Positions 1 through 6,498 of a stretch of DNA of 18,277 nt are shown here, in pieces (the first letter of the stretch is position 1; the number at the start of each line of letters is the position of its first letter). The stretch is from contig NZ_JAILQF010000085.1 of NCBI RefSeq assembly GCF_024699075.1, forward strand, positions 1 to 18,277, given 5' to 3'. Position numbers and translations under genes: made by a program. The notes beneath the pieces are model-generated. The model was not told where the DNA came from. It made no database searches and saw only the letters and a list, made by a program, of their open reading frames with translations. Source of the stretch: Butyrivibrio sp. GTDB lineage: Bacteria; Bacillota_A; Clostridia; Lachnospirales; Lachnospiraceae.

Positions 1-4
1 AGTA

Positions 5-33
5 TTGACAAATAAACGAAAAAAGGATATATT
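5..33 (+). promoter_or_regulatory. Promoter of the SRP RNA gene
   Basis: TTGACA (5-10) is a perfect -35 hexamer. TATATT (28-33) is a good -10 element, and the 17-nt spacer is ideal. Transcription should start near 39-41, directly before the 5' strand of the SRP RNA closing helix (43-54). A strong constitutive promoter fits a stable, abundant RNA. Confidence 0.85.
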
Positions 34-39
34 ACTAGC

Positions 40-213
40 ATTGCGGCTCTGTGAAGGGTGCATATATTTTGTAAATAGCCGGGTCTTATGCAATGGGACT
101 TTGCGAAACGTGTCAGGTCGGGAACGAAGCAGCACTAAGCATTTCATCTCATGTGTTGTAAGGTGCCTTGTTATTATGCGGAGTATGTGCATCCGTCACA
201 GAGTCGCATTTTG
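40..213 (+). ncRNA. ffs: Signal recognition particle RNA (4.5S/scRNA type)
   Basis: This is the RNA core of the signal recognition particle. It binds Ffh and FtsY and directs nascent membrane and secreted proteins to the Sec translocon. The apical domain IV signature is at 112-132: GTCAGGTC, then a GGAA tetraloop (121-124), then CGAAGCAGC, the region that binds the Ffh M domain. The pair closing the tetraloop is G-C, where the common form has C-G; this is a compensatory swap that keeps the helix. The ends form a 12-bp closing helix, 43-54 with 196-207, with one G-T wobble, and a second helix near 57-64 with 185-193. The 3' end is T-rich (208-223). The length, about 170 nt, lies between the short E. 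coli form and the long Bacillus form; I did not model an Alu domain. The exact ends are inferred. An open reading frame across this RNA is not believed. Confidence 0.88.
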
Positions 214-331
214 CATCTTTGTTTAAACTTTTATAAGCTTTTGAATTTTATAGAAAGTTATTTTATTGATTATAAAATGCAGTCAGTAATTCATTGATGA
301 TGTATATAATACGGATTACAGATAAATAGTT

Positions 332-1369
332 ATGAGAGAAGATTTAAGAAATTTATATTCCAATTGCATGTTGTGCCCAAGGAAATGCAAGGTAGACAGA
401 AATGATGGAGAAAAAGGATTTTGCAAAGAAAGTTCAAGCCCTGCTGCGGCAAGAGCTGCCCTTCACTTCTGGGAAGAACCCTGCATATCAGGAAGGAGTG
501 GATCCGGAGCGGTTTTCTTCTCGGGCTGTAATATGGGATGCGTCTTTTGCCAGAATTATGAGATTGCACATGATGAAGTCAGAAAAGAGATTACGGTTGA
601 AAGACTATCTGATATATTTCTAGAACTTCAGGACAAGAAAGCTGCTAATATCAATCTTGTAACGCCGACACATTTTGTGCCTGGTATTGTAGAAGCACTT
701 GAAAGTGCTAAAAATAAAGGCCTTAAGATTCCTGTTGTATATAATACAAGTTCCTATGAAAATGTGGATACGCTTAAAATGCTTGATGGCCTTATAGATA
801 TATATCTTCCTGACTGCAAGTACTATAGTAGCGAATTGTCGCTTAAGTACAGTAAGGCAGAAGATTATTTTGACAAAGCTATAGCTGCAATTGAAGAGAT
901 GGTAAGGCAGACTGGTAAGCCTTTGTTCTATTATCCCGGCGTTCATCCATTTCTTTCACATGCGCAGGATGTTTCTAAAAGTCTTAATGCTGATGAATAC
1001 AATGATATTGTTATAAGCGGTGATAATAACGATGAAAATCTTGATGATTCTGATTATACAGGTCCTCTTATGAAGAAGGGGACAATAGTTCGTCATCTTC
1101 TTTTGCCAGGTCAGATTGAAGATTCAATGGAGATAATAAGAAGACTTCATGACAGATTCGATGATTCTGTCTATATAAGTCTTATGAATCAGTATACTCC
1201 TATGCCGCATAGTGCTGCCTTCCCTGAACTTACAAGGAAAGTAAATGAAAGCGACTATGACAGATTAATTGACCATGCGATAGATATTGGCATAGAATAT
1301 GCCTTCATTCAGGGAGATGAAACTGATAAGAGTAGCTTCATCCCTGCATTCGACTATACCGGATTATAA
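332..1369 (+). CDS. PflX-like radical SAM protein (COG1313 type)
   Basis: This 345-aa protein resembles the PflX group of radical SAM enzymes, named for similarity to pyruvate formate-lyase activating enzymes; the substrate of the group is not known to me. The radical SAM cluster motif CxxxCxxC is C66-C70-C73, within FSGCNMGCVFCQNYEIAH. The family's N-terminal cysteine group (C12, C15, C19, C31) is present, as are LHFWEEPCISG, TPTHFVP and the C-terminal SLMNQYTPMP. Between the helix ending VRQTGKP and the segment KKGTIVRHLLLPG lies an acidic, low-complexity stretch (about residues 197-245) that looks like an insertion, because relatives normally join these directly. A -10-like TATAAT at 305-310 may drive it. 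No good ribosome site precedes the ATG, so the start is less certain than the family call. It converges on the Rrf2 gene with 59 bp between and no clear terminator. Confidence 0.85.
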   Translation: MREDLRNLYSNCMLCPRKCKVDRNDGEKGFCKESSSPAAARAALHFWEEPCISGRSGSGAVFFSGCNMGCVFCQNYEIAHDEVRKEITVERLSDIFLELQDKKAANINLVTPTHFVPGIVEALESAKNKGLKIPVVYNTSSYENVDTLKMLDGLIDIYLPDCKYYSSELSLKYSKAEDYFDKAIAAIEEMVRQTGKPLFYYPGVHPFLSHAQDVSKSLNADEYNDIVISGDNNDENLDDSDYTGPLMKKGTIVRHLLLPGQIEDSMEIIRRLHDRFDDSVYISLMNQYTPMPHSAAFPELTRKVNESDYDRLIDHAIDIGIEYAFIQGDETDKSSFIPAFDYTGL

Positions 1370-1428
1370 ATAGGTTAAGACATAACGACCATAGAAGATT
1401 GCAGGCGTATTAAGACTCGGTGACTATA

Positions 1429-1878
1429 TCAGATCGAATAGTCATATCCGCCAGCTATCATCTGCTCCTGGTCTATAAGATCCTGAAGAGTATAGCGGTC
1501 TACATAGTCGTTTATAACCTTATCAAGGCCTCTCCAAAAGCCAAGTGTAGGACAGTCTTCTGAACGAGGACAGTTAATTCCGTCTCCCACAGAATCAGCA
1601 AGACACTCTATTGGAGAAAGGCTTCCTTCCATGGTGCGGAGGATGTCCCCAACCTTATACTCATAAGGCTTTCTTGCAAGCCTGTGTCCTCCGTTATTGC
1701 CTCGCATGCTGCGAAGAAAACCGGCTTTATTAAGATTTGTAACGATCTGTTCGAGATATTTGACAGTTATGCCCTGCCTCTCAGAGATGTCTTTAAGTGC
1801 AATATATTCGCCATTATCATGAAGAGCCAGATCTATCATAACTCTTAATGCATATCTTCCTTTGGTTGAAATTTTCAT
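1429..1878 (-). CDS. Rrf2-family transcriptional regulator, IscR-like
   Basis: This 149-aa protein starts MKISTKGRYALRVMIDLA, the typical Rrf2 opening. It has a winged helix-turn-helix (about 26-70, with the wing RGNNGGHRLA) and a helix carrying three cysteines (C92, C103, C109), followed by the common TLGFW. In IscR three cysteines bind a [2Fe-2S] cluster. Here the spacing is C-x10-C-x5-C rather than C-x5-C-x5-C, so cluster binding is likely but not proven, and the regulator may sense iron-sulphur status, redox state or nitric oxide. CymR of Bacillus is a relative without this cysteine set. AGAGG lies 8 nt before the ATG. TATAAT (complement of 1912-1917) is a good -10. The gene is monocistronic here and no isc/suf or cysteine genes are adjacent, so the target regulon cannot be read from context. 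Confidence 0.88.
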   Translation of the reverse strand: MKISTKGRYALRVMIDLALHDNGEYIALKDISERQGITVKYLEQIVTNLNKAGFLRSMRGNNGGHRLARKPYEYKVGDILRTMEGSLSPIECLADSVGDGINCPRSEDCPTLGFWRGLDKVINDYVDRYTLQDLIDQEQMIAGGYDYSI

Positions 1879-1911
1879 GATTAACCTCTTTTGTAAAATA
1901 AAACTCTAAAC

Positions 1912-1950
1912 ATTATACCGGCAACCTTAAAAGTGTTCTGCTTTGGTTGC
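1912..1950 (-). promoter_or_regulatory. Rrf2 gene promoter with possible operator
   Basis: On the minus strand TATAAT occupies 1917-1912. No clear -35 is present. Just upstream is a perfect 6-bp inverted repeat, GCAACC at 1921-1926 and GGTTGC at 1945-1950, 24 bp centre to centre, covering the -35 zone. Rrf2 proteins often repress their own gene, so this could be the operator. A 6-bp repeat of this kind can also arise by chance. Confidence 0.35.
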
Positions 1951-1985
1951 ATAGTACGTATAACTTATATATAATCATCACATAA

Positions 1986-2028
1986 ATCAGGATATTCCCA
2001 CCACCTAAAGGTGATGGGTTATCTTGAT
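1986..2028. repeat. Long imperfect hairpin between divergent genes
   Basis: The two arms pair as ATCAGGATA with TATCTTGAT, CCCA with TGGG, and CACC with GGTG around a TAAA loop. Eighteen pairs are possible with a C/A mismatch and a small internal loop. It lies in the divergent region between the Rrf2 gene and tadA, where a terminator is not expected, and no run of T follows on either strand. It could be a solo palindrome of an IS200/IS605-related miniature element, a protein-binding palindrome, or an RNA structure. No transposase is nearby. Confidence 0.6.
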
Positions 2029-2098
2029 CATTTTATATATTAGTCAGAAGACATTATAACACAAAACCTACCAGAATAGTATGATTTGAAAAAATTTT

Positions 2099-2677
2099 AT
2101 GAAAAAATATTTTGATGACATTGAACAAGAACAAAATTATTATATGAAACAGGCTCTAAAGCAGGCCAAGAAAGCATATGCCATAGGCGAAGTGCCAATA
2201 GGCTGCGTTATAGTATATGACGGCGAGATCATTGGAAGGGGATATAACAGGAGAAATACAGACAAGTCTGTACTGTGTCATGCTGAGATATCCGCAATGA
2301 AGAAGGCCGGCAAGGTCATTAAAGACTGGCGCCTTGAAGACTGCACGCTGTATGTGACGCTTGAACCCTGCCAGATGTGCGCAGGCGCTATAGTTCAGGC
2401 CAGGATTCCTAAGGTTGTAATAGGAAGCAGAAGTCAGAAATCAGGATGCGGAGGAACTATTCTCAACATCCTTGAAAATCCGGATTTTAATCATCAGTGC
2501 GAGGTTGTCCGCGATGTTATGGAAGAAGAGTGCACAGCTATACTCAAGAAGTTCTTCCTTGAACTAAGGATCCGCAACAAGATGGAAAAGGAAGCAAGAA
2601 AAGCCATGATCAAAGAAGCTGAAAATGGCAATGAGGCTGGAGCTGATAATCAAGCTGGAGCTGGTAACGAATCTTAA
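2099..2677 (+). CDS. tadA: tRNA-specific adenosine deaminase
   Basis: TadA converts adenosine-34 of tRNA-Arg(ACG) to inosine so that one tRNA reads CGU, CGC and CGA codons. The zinc-deaminase signatures are complete: HAE at 61-63 (zinc ligand H61, proton shuttle E63) and PCQMC at 90-94 (C91 and C94 bind zinc). EVPIGCVIV at the substrate face and FNHQCEVV are also typical. At 192 aa it is longer than usual (about 150-165). The extra residues are a charged helix and a repetitive Gly/Ala/Asn/Glu-rich tail (about 165-192) that runs into a DNA tandem repeat at the stop codon. M17 (YYMKQAL) is close to where many homologues begin, so the first 16 residues are uncertain. No strong ribosome site is visible before 2099. 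In Bacillus subtilis tadA sits next to the SRP RNA gene; here they are 2 kb apart on the same strand. Confidence 0.93.
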   Translation: MKKYFDDIEQEQNYYMKQALKQAKKAYAIGEVPIGCVIVYDGEIIGRGYNRRNTDKSVLCHAEISAMKKAGKVIKDWRLEDCTLYVTLEPCQMCAGAIVQARIPKVVIGSRSQKSGCGGTILNILENPDFNHQCEVVRDVMEEECTAILKKFFLELRIRNKMEKEARKAMIKEAENGNEAGADNQAGAGNES

Positions 2678-2742
2678 AAAGTAATGAGTCTTATAAAGTA
2701 ATGAATATAAAAAAGTAATGAATCCGATAAAAGGTAATAAGA
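2664..2742 (+). repeat. 17-bp degenerate tandem repeat spanning the tadA stop codon
   Basis: Units of the form GTAATGAATCTTATAAA begin at 2664, 2681, 2698, 2715 and 2734, with spacing 17, 17, 17 and 19. The first unit, GTAACGAATCTTAAAAA, contains the last codons and stop of tadA; the later ones fill the gap towards the convergent AraC-type gene. The period is not a multiple of three, so changes in copy number cannot extend tadA. A short ATAGC/GCTAT inverted repeat (2743-2760) follows. No standard terminator is seen for either convergent gene. Confidence 0.7.
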
Positions 2743-2756
2743 TAGCCGTTAATAAG

Positions 2757-3647
2757 CTATTTGGTCTTACCTTCCAGATATTTTTCAACCTGTTTAAGGT
2801 TTTCTTTGCCTCCTGCAAGCAGGTCGCTTTTGTGAGCTTTACGATAGTTTGAAGGCGACATTCCTTTATCAAGTCTGAAGGCTTTGGTGAATACAAGCGG
2901 ATCGTTGTATCCTGAAGATATTGCAATACTTTCAATTGGAAGGTCTGTGACTTTTAAAAGGTCGCAGGCCTTTGATATTCTGTATGAGCTAAGATACTGC
3001 TGGGGTGATACTCCAAGTGTCTTTTCAAAAAGAGTATACAGATAGCTCCTGTTAATGCAGACATAATCAGCAACATCAGTTACTTTAATAGGGTTATAGT
3101 AGTTACCCTGGATAAAAGAAATTGCCTTTTGAACATAGTTATTGGCACTTTCAGATTCGCCTCTTTCAGAGATGAGACTTCCTGCAACAACCGAAAGGAA
3201 AAGGTGGAGCTGGCCGTTTCTTTCAAGAAGGTCAGCTATGCTAAAAGTATTGTGCTCCATCATGTCATGAACTATGGAATATATTTTATCAGAATTAGTA
3301 TTATGGAAAATAGGCTGCTTAGCACTAAGAGACAGCTGTTCAACGGTTGATGCAGCCATCTTTCCGCCGAATCCTACCCATACATATGTCCACGGATCAT
3401 CTTCGTCGGCTTCATAATAGGCCAGTTCATCGGGCGTAATAAGAAAGCCTGACCCTTCGCCAAGCTTATATTCTTTGCCTTTTAATTTGAAAATCCCTTT
3501 GCCGCTTAAGATATAATGGATCATGTGATGAGGCTTTATGGCAGGTCCAAAGTGGTGATGGGGCTGCGTTTTGGACATGCCGCAGCTTGTAACATATAGC
3601 CCCTCATTTTCTTCTGCGGTAAATTCAAGTTTATAAGCTTTTTCCAT
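2757..3647 (-). CDS. AraC-family transcriptional regulator
   Basis: This 296-aa protein has the usual two-part layout. The N-terminal cupin-like ligand domain (about 20-115) contains HHHFGP, PHHMIHYILSGKGIFKLKG and a typical PDELAYYEADEDDPWTYVWVGFGG segment. The C-terminal domain (about 185-285) has two helix-turn-helix motifs, with INRSYLYTLFEKTLGVSPQQYL and the family signature near SSGYNDPLVFTKAFRLDKGMSPSNYRKA. Regulators with this N-terminal pattern in Firmicutes often sense sugars and activate oligosaccharide-use operons, but no sugar genes are adjacent, so the ligand is unknown. AAAGGA lies a few bases before the ATG on the minus strand. The gene is divergent from the xpaC-like gene, with a 250-bp shared upstream region. 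Confidence 0.9.
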   Translation of the reverse strand: MEKAYKLEFTAEENEGLYVTSCGMSKTQPHHHFGPAIKPHHMIHYILSGKGIFKLKGKEYKLGEGSGFLITPDELAYYEADEDDPWTYVWVGFGGKMAASTVEQLSLSAKQPIFHNTNSDKIYSIVHDMMEHNTFSIADLLERNGQLHLFLSVVAGSLISERGESESANNYVQKAISFIQGNYYNPIKVTDVADYVCINRSYLYTLFEKTLGVSPQQYLSSYRISKACDLLKVTDLPIESIAISSGYNDPLVFTKAFRLDKGMSPSNYRKAHKSDLLAGGKENLKQVEKYLEGKTK

Positions 3648-3897
3648 AATAGTTCCTTTATATTATTTCTATTAGCATTTTAGCTCAGATATTACGTTTC
3701 CTTCAAGAGTATGATTTTTACAGACCATAAATCACAAAAAGCGCGTAGTTTCTGTGTAAATTACTTAAACTTGCATTTTAAAAACACTTATTTTATGGAA
3801 AATTCTATTTTTTTAACTTGAATGCTTGTGTATAATATAGTAGATGTAATGTTGAGGTATACATATAGTATTTTTAGGTATTAGATTGGAGATAATA
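3648..3897. promoter_or_regulatory. Divergent promoter region, AraC-type gene and xpaC-like gene
   Basis: This is AT-rich intergenic DNA. For the rightward gene, TATAAT at 3831-3836 is a good -10 element, preceded by a T-run rather than a clear -35, and GGAG at 3888-3891 is the ribosome site. For the leftward gene, AAAGGA near 3653-3659 is the ribosome site. No repeat that would mark an AraC-type operator was recognised. Confidence 0.5.
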
Positions 3898-5118
3898 ATG
3901 GCACTGGGCGACGACATAATGCAGGGAGTCATGAATGCGGCAGATTCAGTTACAAAAGCCGTTGAAACAGGTGACTTCAGCAATCTGAGTATGGATCTGT
4001 CTGCTTCCTTTACTGATGCAACAAGAAAAGTAAGGGAGCATTCAATTAATAATAAGGTTTACAATTCATTCATGTCATCAAGTTCTGCGGCAACAAGAAA
4101 CTCAGGAACTAACATGACAGAACAATATATACTTAATAAGAAGAAGATAAGCGTATTTCAAAAGGCGCATGTTGGAAAGCTTACAGGTGTGTTTTCCAGT
4201 TTTATATCAGGTTTTTTCACAATATTTTTTGGGATTTTTGATATTATAATGCTGCCGTCTTTGTCCATTGATGTAACAGGCTCTGCTATAGCAGCAGTTA
4301 TGGTATTTTCGGTTCTTACAGCTATATCCGGATTTGCCTGGAAGAGAGCTCATGATAAGAAGAATCTTACCAAAAAGTTTTATATCTTCAAAAAAGCTCT
4401 GGGTGACCAGGAATATATTTCCATAAAAGATTTTTCAAATCTTGTTCAGATTCCGGAAGATGAGCTTAAAAAGACTCTTAAGAAGATGATCTCAAATGGT
4501 ATGCTCCTTGGCGCCATGTTTGATGATACAGAGTCTACTCTTATTCTTTCAGAGAGAGCTTTTGAAGAATATAAGAAATTTGTGACAAGTCAGCGTGAGC
4601 AGGAAAATTATAATAAATCAAGTCAGGTTGATACAGAAGGAATGAATGTAACTTCTGATTCTCAGAAGGTTATAGATGAAGGAAATGAGTACCTTGTAAA
4701 AGTCAGAAAGATCAATGACATGATCCCGGATAATGATGAGGATCATATGTCAGATAAGCTCTATTCACTTGAGAATATAATGAAGAAGATATTCGAACAT
4801 GTAGGTCAGCACCCTGAGAAGGCGCAGGATCTTCGTAAGTTCATGAATTATTATCTTCCTACTACAGAGAAATTGTTGAATGCTTATGTACAGCTTGATG
4901 CACAGCCTGAAGTTGGAGATAATATTAAGGACACCAAGAAGCAGATTTCTGATGCGCTTAATACTATAAATACAGCTTTTGAGAAGCTTTTTGATGACCT
5001 GTTCGAAGAGCAGGCTTGGGATATCGCATCTGATATTTCTGTAATGGAGACTATGATGTCACAGGACGGACTTATGCAAGGCCAGACTATGGCAGCTTCA
5101 AATGGACCAAGTAATTGA
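3898..5118 (+). CDS. XpaC-like membrane protein
   Basis: This 406-aa protein resembles the XpaC group, named in Bacillus for 5-bromo-4-chloroindolyl phosphate hydrolysis; the biochemical role of the group is not established. The N-terminus is amphipathic (MALGDDIMQGVMNAADSVTK). Two hydrophobic segments (about 96-119 and 128-147) are probably membrane-spanning and end in WKRAHDKK. They are followed by a winged-helix-like segment (about 163-228, with YISIKDFSNLVQIPEDELKK) and a mostly helical C-terminal region (about 230-406). The ATG at 3898 is chosen because GGAG at 3888-3891 precedes it by 6 nt; an in-frame TTG at 3886 would overlap that site. It is the first gene of a two-gene unit with the telA-like gene, 28 bp downstream. 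This pairing is conserved in many Firmicutes and suggests a joint function at the membrane. Confidence 0.8.
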   Translation: MALGDDIMQGVMNAADSVTKAVETGDFSNLSMDLSASFTDATRKVREHSINNKVYNSFMSSSSAATRNSGTNMTEQYILNKKKISVFQKAHVGKLTGVFSSFISGFFTIFFGIFDIIMLPSLSIDVTGSAIAAVMVFSVLTAISGFAWKRAHDKKNLTKKFYIFKKALGDQEYISIKDFSNLVQIPEDELKKTLKKMISNGMLLGAMFDDTESTLILSERAFEEYKKFVTSQREQENYNKSSQVDTEGMNVTSDSQKVIDEGNEYLVKVRKINDMIPDNDEDHMSDKLYSLENIMKKIFEHVGQHPEKAQDLRKFMNYYLPTTEKLLNAYVQLDAQPEVGDNIKDTKKQISDALNTINTAFEKLFDDLFEEQAWDIASDISVMETMMSQDGLMQGQTMAASNGPSN

Positions 5119-5146
5119 AAAACAGTTTTTAGTATTGGAGGAAAAT

Positions 5147-6322
5147 ATGGAAGATCAGTTTTCAGGATTAAGTTCAGCACCGTCAGCACCAACATTATCA
5201 TTTGGGGATCCGCAGCCTCAGGCAGCAGCAACTGCTACTGCAACTGCAGCAGCTCCTGAAAGTAAGGAAGAAAGTACCAGAAAGTTTGAAGCAGATATTC
5301 AGCTTTCACCTGAAGAGCAGAAACAGGTTGATGAATTCGTAAGTCAGATCGATATTACTAATTCACAGGCTGTTATGAACTATGGTGTTGGTACACAGAA
5401 GAAGCTTGCAGATTTCTCTCAGAAGGCTATTGATAATGTAAGGACCAAGGATATGGGAGAAGTTGGTGACATGCTTTCAGGCCTTGTTACAGAACTCAAG
5501 GATTTTGACGTAGATGAAGAGGAAAAAGGCTTTATGTCTTTTTTCAAAAAGAGCGCCAATAGAGTAAATGCGATAAAGGCTAAATATTCAACAGTAGAGA
5601 CCAATGTAAATGCTATCACATCAAAGCTTGAGCAGCATCAGGTAACACTTATGAAGGATGTGGCTTTACTTGATCAGATGTATGCACTTAACCTTAATTA
5701 CTTCAAGGAACTTACCATGTACATTCAGGCTGGTAAGAAGAAACTTGAAGAAGTAAGAGCTAATGACCTGGCACAGCTTCAGAAGAAGGCTCAGGAATCC
5801 GGCCTTCAGGAAGATGCTGAAAAGGCTAAGGATCTTGCAAATCTTTGCGACAGATTTGAAAAGAAGATCTATGACCTTGAGCTTACACGTACTATTGCTA
5901 TGCAGACAGGACCTCAGATCAGAATGGTTCAGTCTTCAGATACAATAATGGCTGAGAAGATCCAGTCAACAATAGTTAATACTATTCCTCTCTGGAAGAA
6001 TCAGATGGTAATAGCTATAGGTGTTGAGCATGCTAATCAGGCTGCCAAGGCAGAGCGCGAAGTTAACGACATGACCAATACTCTTCTTAAGAAGAATGCT
6101 GATAAGCTTAAACAGGCTACTATCGCTACAGCCAAGGAATCAGAGAGAGGCATCATAGATATGGAGACACTTCGTCATACTAATGAGACTCTCATCAGCA
6201 CAATTGATGAAGTTCTTGCTATTCAGAAGGATGGTAAGGAGAAGAGAAGAGCTGCAGAAGCAGAGCTTGGAGAGATCGAATCCCAGCTCAAGGATAAGCT
6301 CATCGAGGCTTCAAAAGCATAA
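5147..6322 (+). CDS. TelA-like (toxic anion resistance family) protein
   Basis: This 391-aa, largely helical soluble protein belongs to the TelA/YaaN family (Pfam TelA, PF05816). Family features are the segment around MNYGVGTQKKLADFSQKAID (78-97), the following acidic DVDEEEKGFMSFF, and long helices with the order typical of TelA up to the C-terminal EIESQLKDKLIEASKA. Residues 1-45 are a low-complexity Ala/Pro/Thr-rich leader, probably disordered. The family was named for tellurite resistance on plasmids, but chromosomal members next to xpaC are not proven to act on tellurite, and no ter genes are present here. GGAGG at 5137-5141 sits 5 nt before the ATG at 5147; an in-frame ATG at 5102 lies inside the upstream gene and has no ribosome site. 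It is co-transcribed with the XpaC-like gene and probably works with it. Confidence 0.85.
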   Translation: MEDQFSGLSSAPSAPTLSFGDPQPQAAATATATAAAPESKEESTRKFEADIQLSPEEQKQVDEFVSQIDITNSQAVMNYGVGTQKKLADFSQKAIDNVRTKDMGEVGDMLSGLVTELKDFDVDEEEKGFMSFFKKSANRVNAIKAKYSTVETNVNAITSKLEQHQVTLMKDVALLDQMYALNLNYFKELTMYIQAGKKKLEEVRANDLAQLQKKAQESGLQEDAEKAKDLANLCDRFEKKIYDLELTRTIAMQTGPQIRMVQSSDTIMAEKIQSTIVNTIPLWKNQMVIAIGVEHANQAAKAEREVNDMTNTLLKKNADKLKQATIATAKESERGIIDMETLRHTNETLISTIDEVLAIQKDGKEKRRAAEAELGEIESQLKDKLIEASKA

Positions 6323-6329
6323 TGGTGGG

Positions 6330-6460
6330 ATGTATTTCTAGGTGCCCGGATACAGGATGTATCTCATACCTGTTTTAGAAATACATGGATTATTTCTAGA
6401 TACCCGGATACAGGATGTATCTGGTGCCTGTTTAGAAATACATGGATGTATTTCTAGGCA
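6330..6460. repeat. Two and a quarter copies of a 57-59 bp hairpin-forming repeat
   Basis: Copy 1 (6330-6386) has perfect 11-bp arms, ATGTATTTCTA and TAGAAATACAT. Inside these lie AGGT/ACCT and GATAC/GTATC pairs, so the whole unit can fold as one long interrupted hairpin. Copy 2 (6388-6443) repeats it, with arms TATTTCTA/TAGAAATA and the identical core CCCGGATACAGGATGTATCT. A third partial copy (6446-6460) holds only the left arm. The cluster begins 8 bp after the telA-like stop codon and ends just before the proS T-box promoter. It may protect the mRNA end or act as a terminator, though no T-run follows. It is more like a small intergenic repeat family than a standard terminator. Confidence 0.8.
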
Positions 6461-6463
6461 CTA

Positions 6464-6492
6464 TTGACAATAAATCCCGAATTGATTAAAAT
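6464..6492 (+). promoter_or_regulatory. Promoter of the proS T-box transcript
   Basis: A perfect -35, TTGACA, at 6464-6469, a 17-nt spacer, and the -10 TAAAAT at 6487-6492. Transcription should start near 6499, just before the T-box stem I. The -10 lies in a small inverted repeat (ATTGAT TAAA ATCAAT). Confidence 0.8.
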
Positions 6493-6498
6493 CAATCG

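Noticed and set aside
5..226. A 73-codon open frame at the left edge
   Set aside because: It lies across the SRP RNA, whose helices and domain IV signature explain the sequence, and its ATG overlaps the -35 element. It has no ribosome site and no family resemblance.
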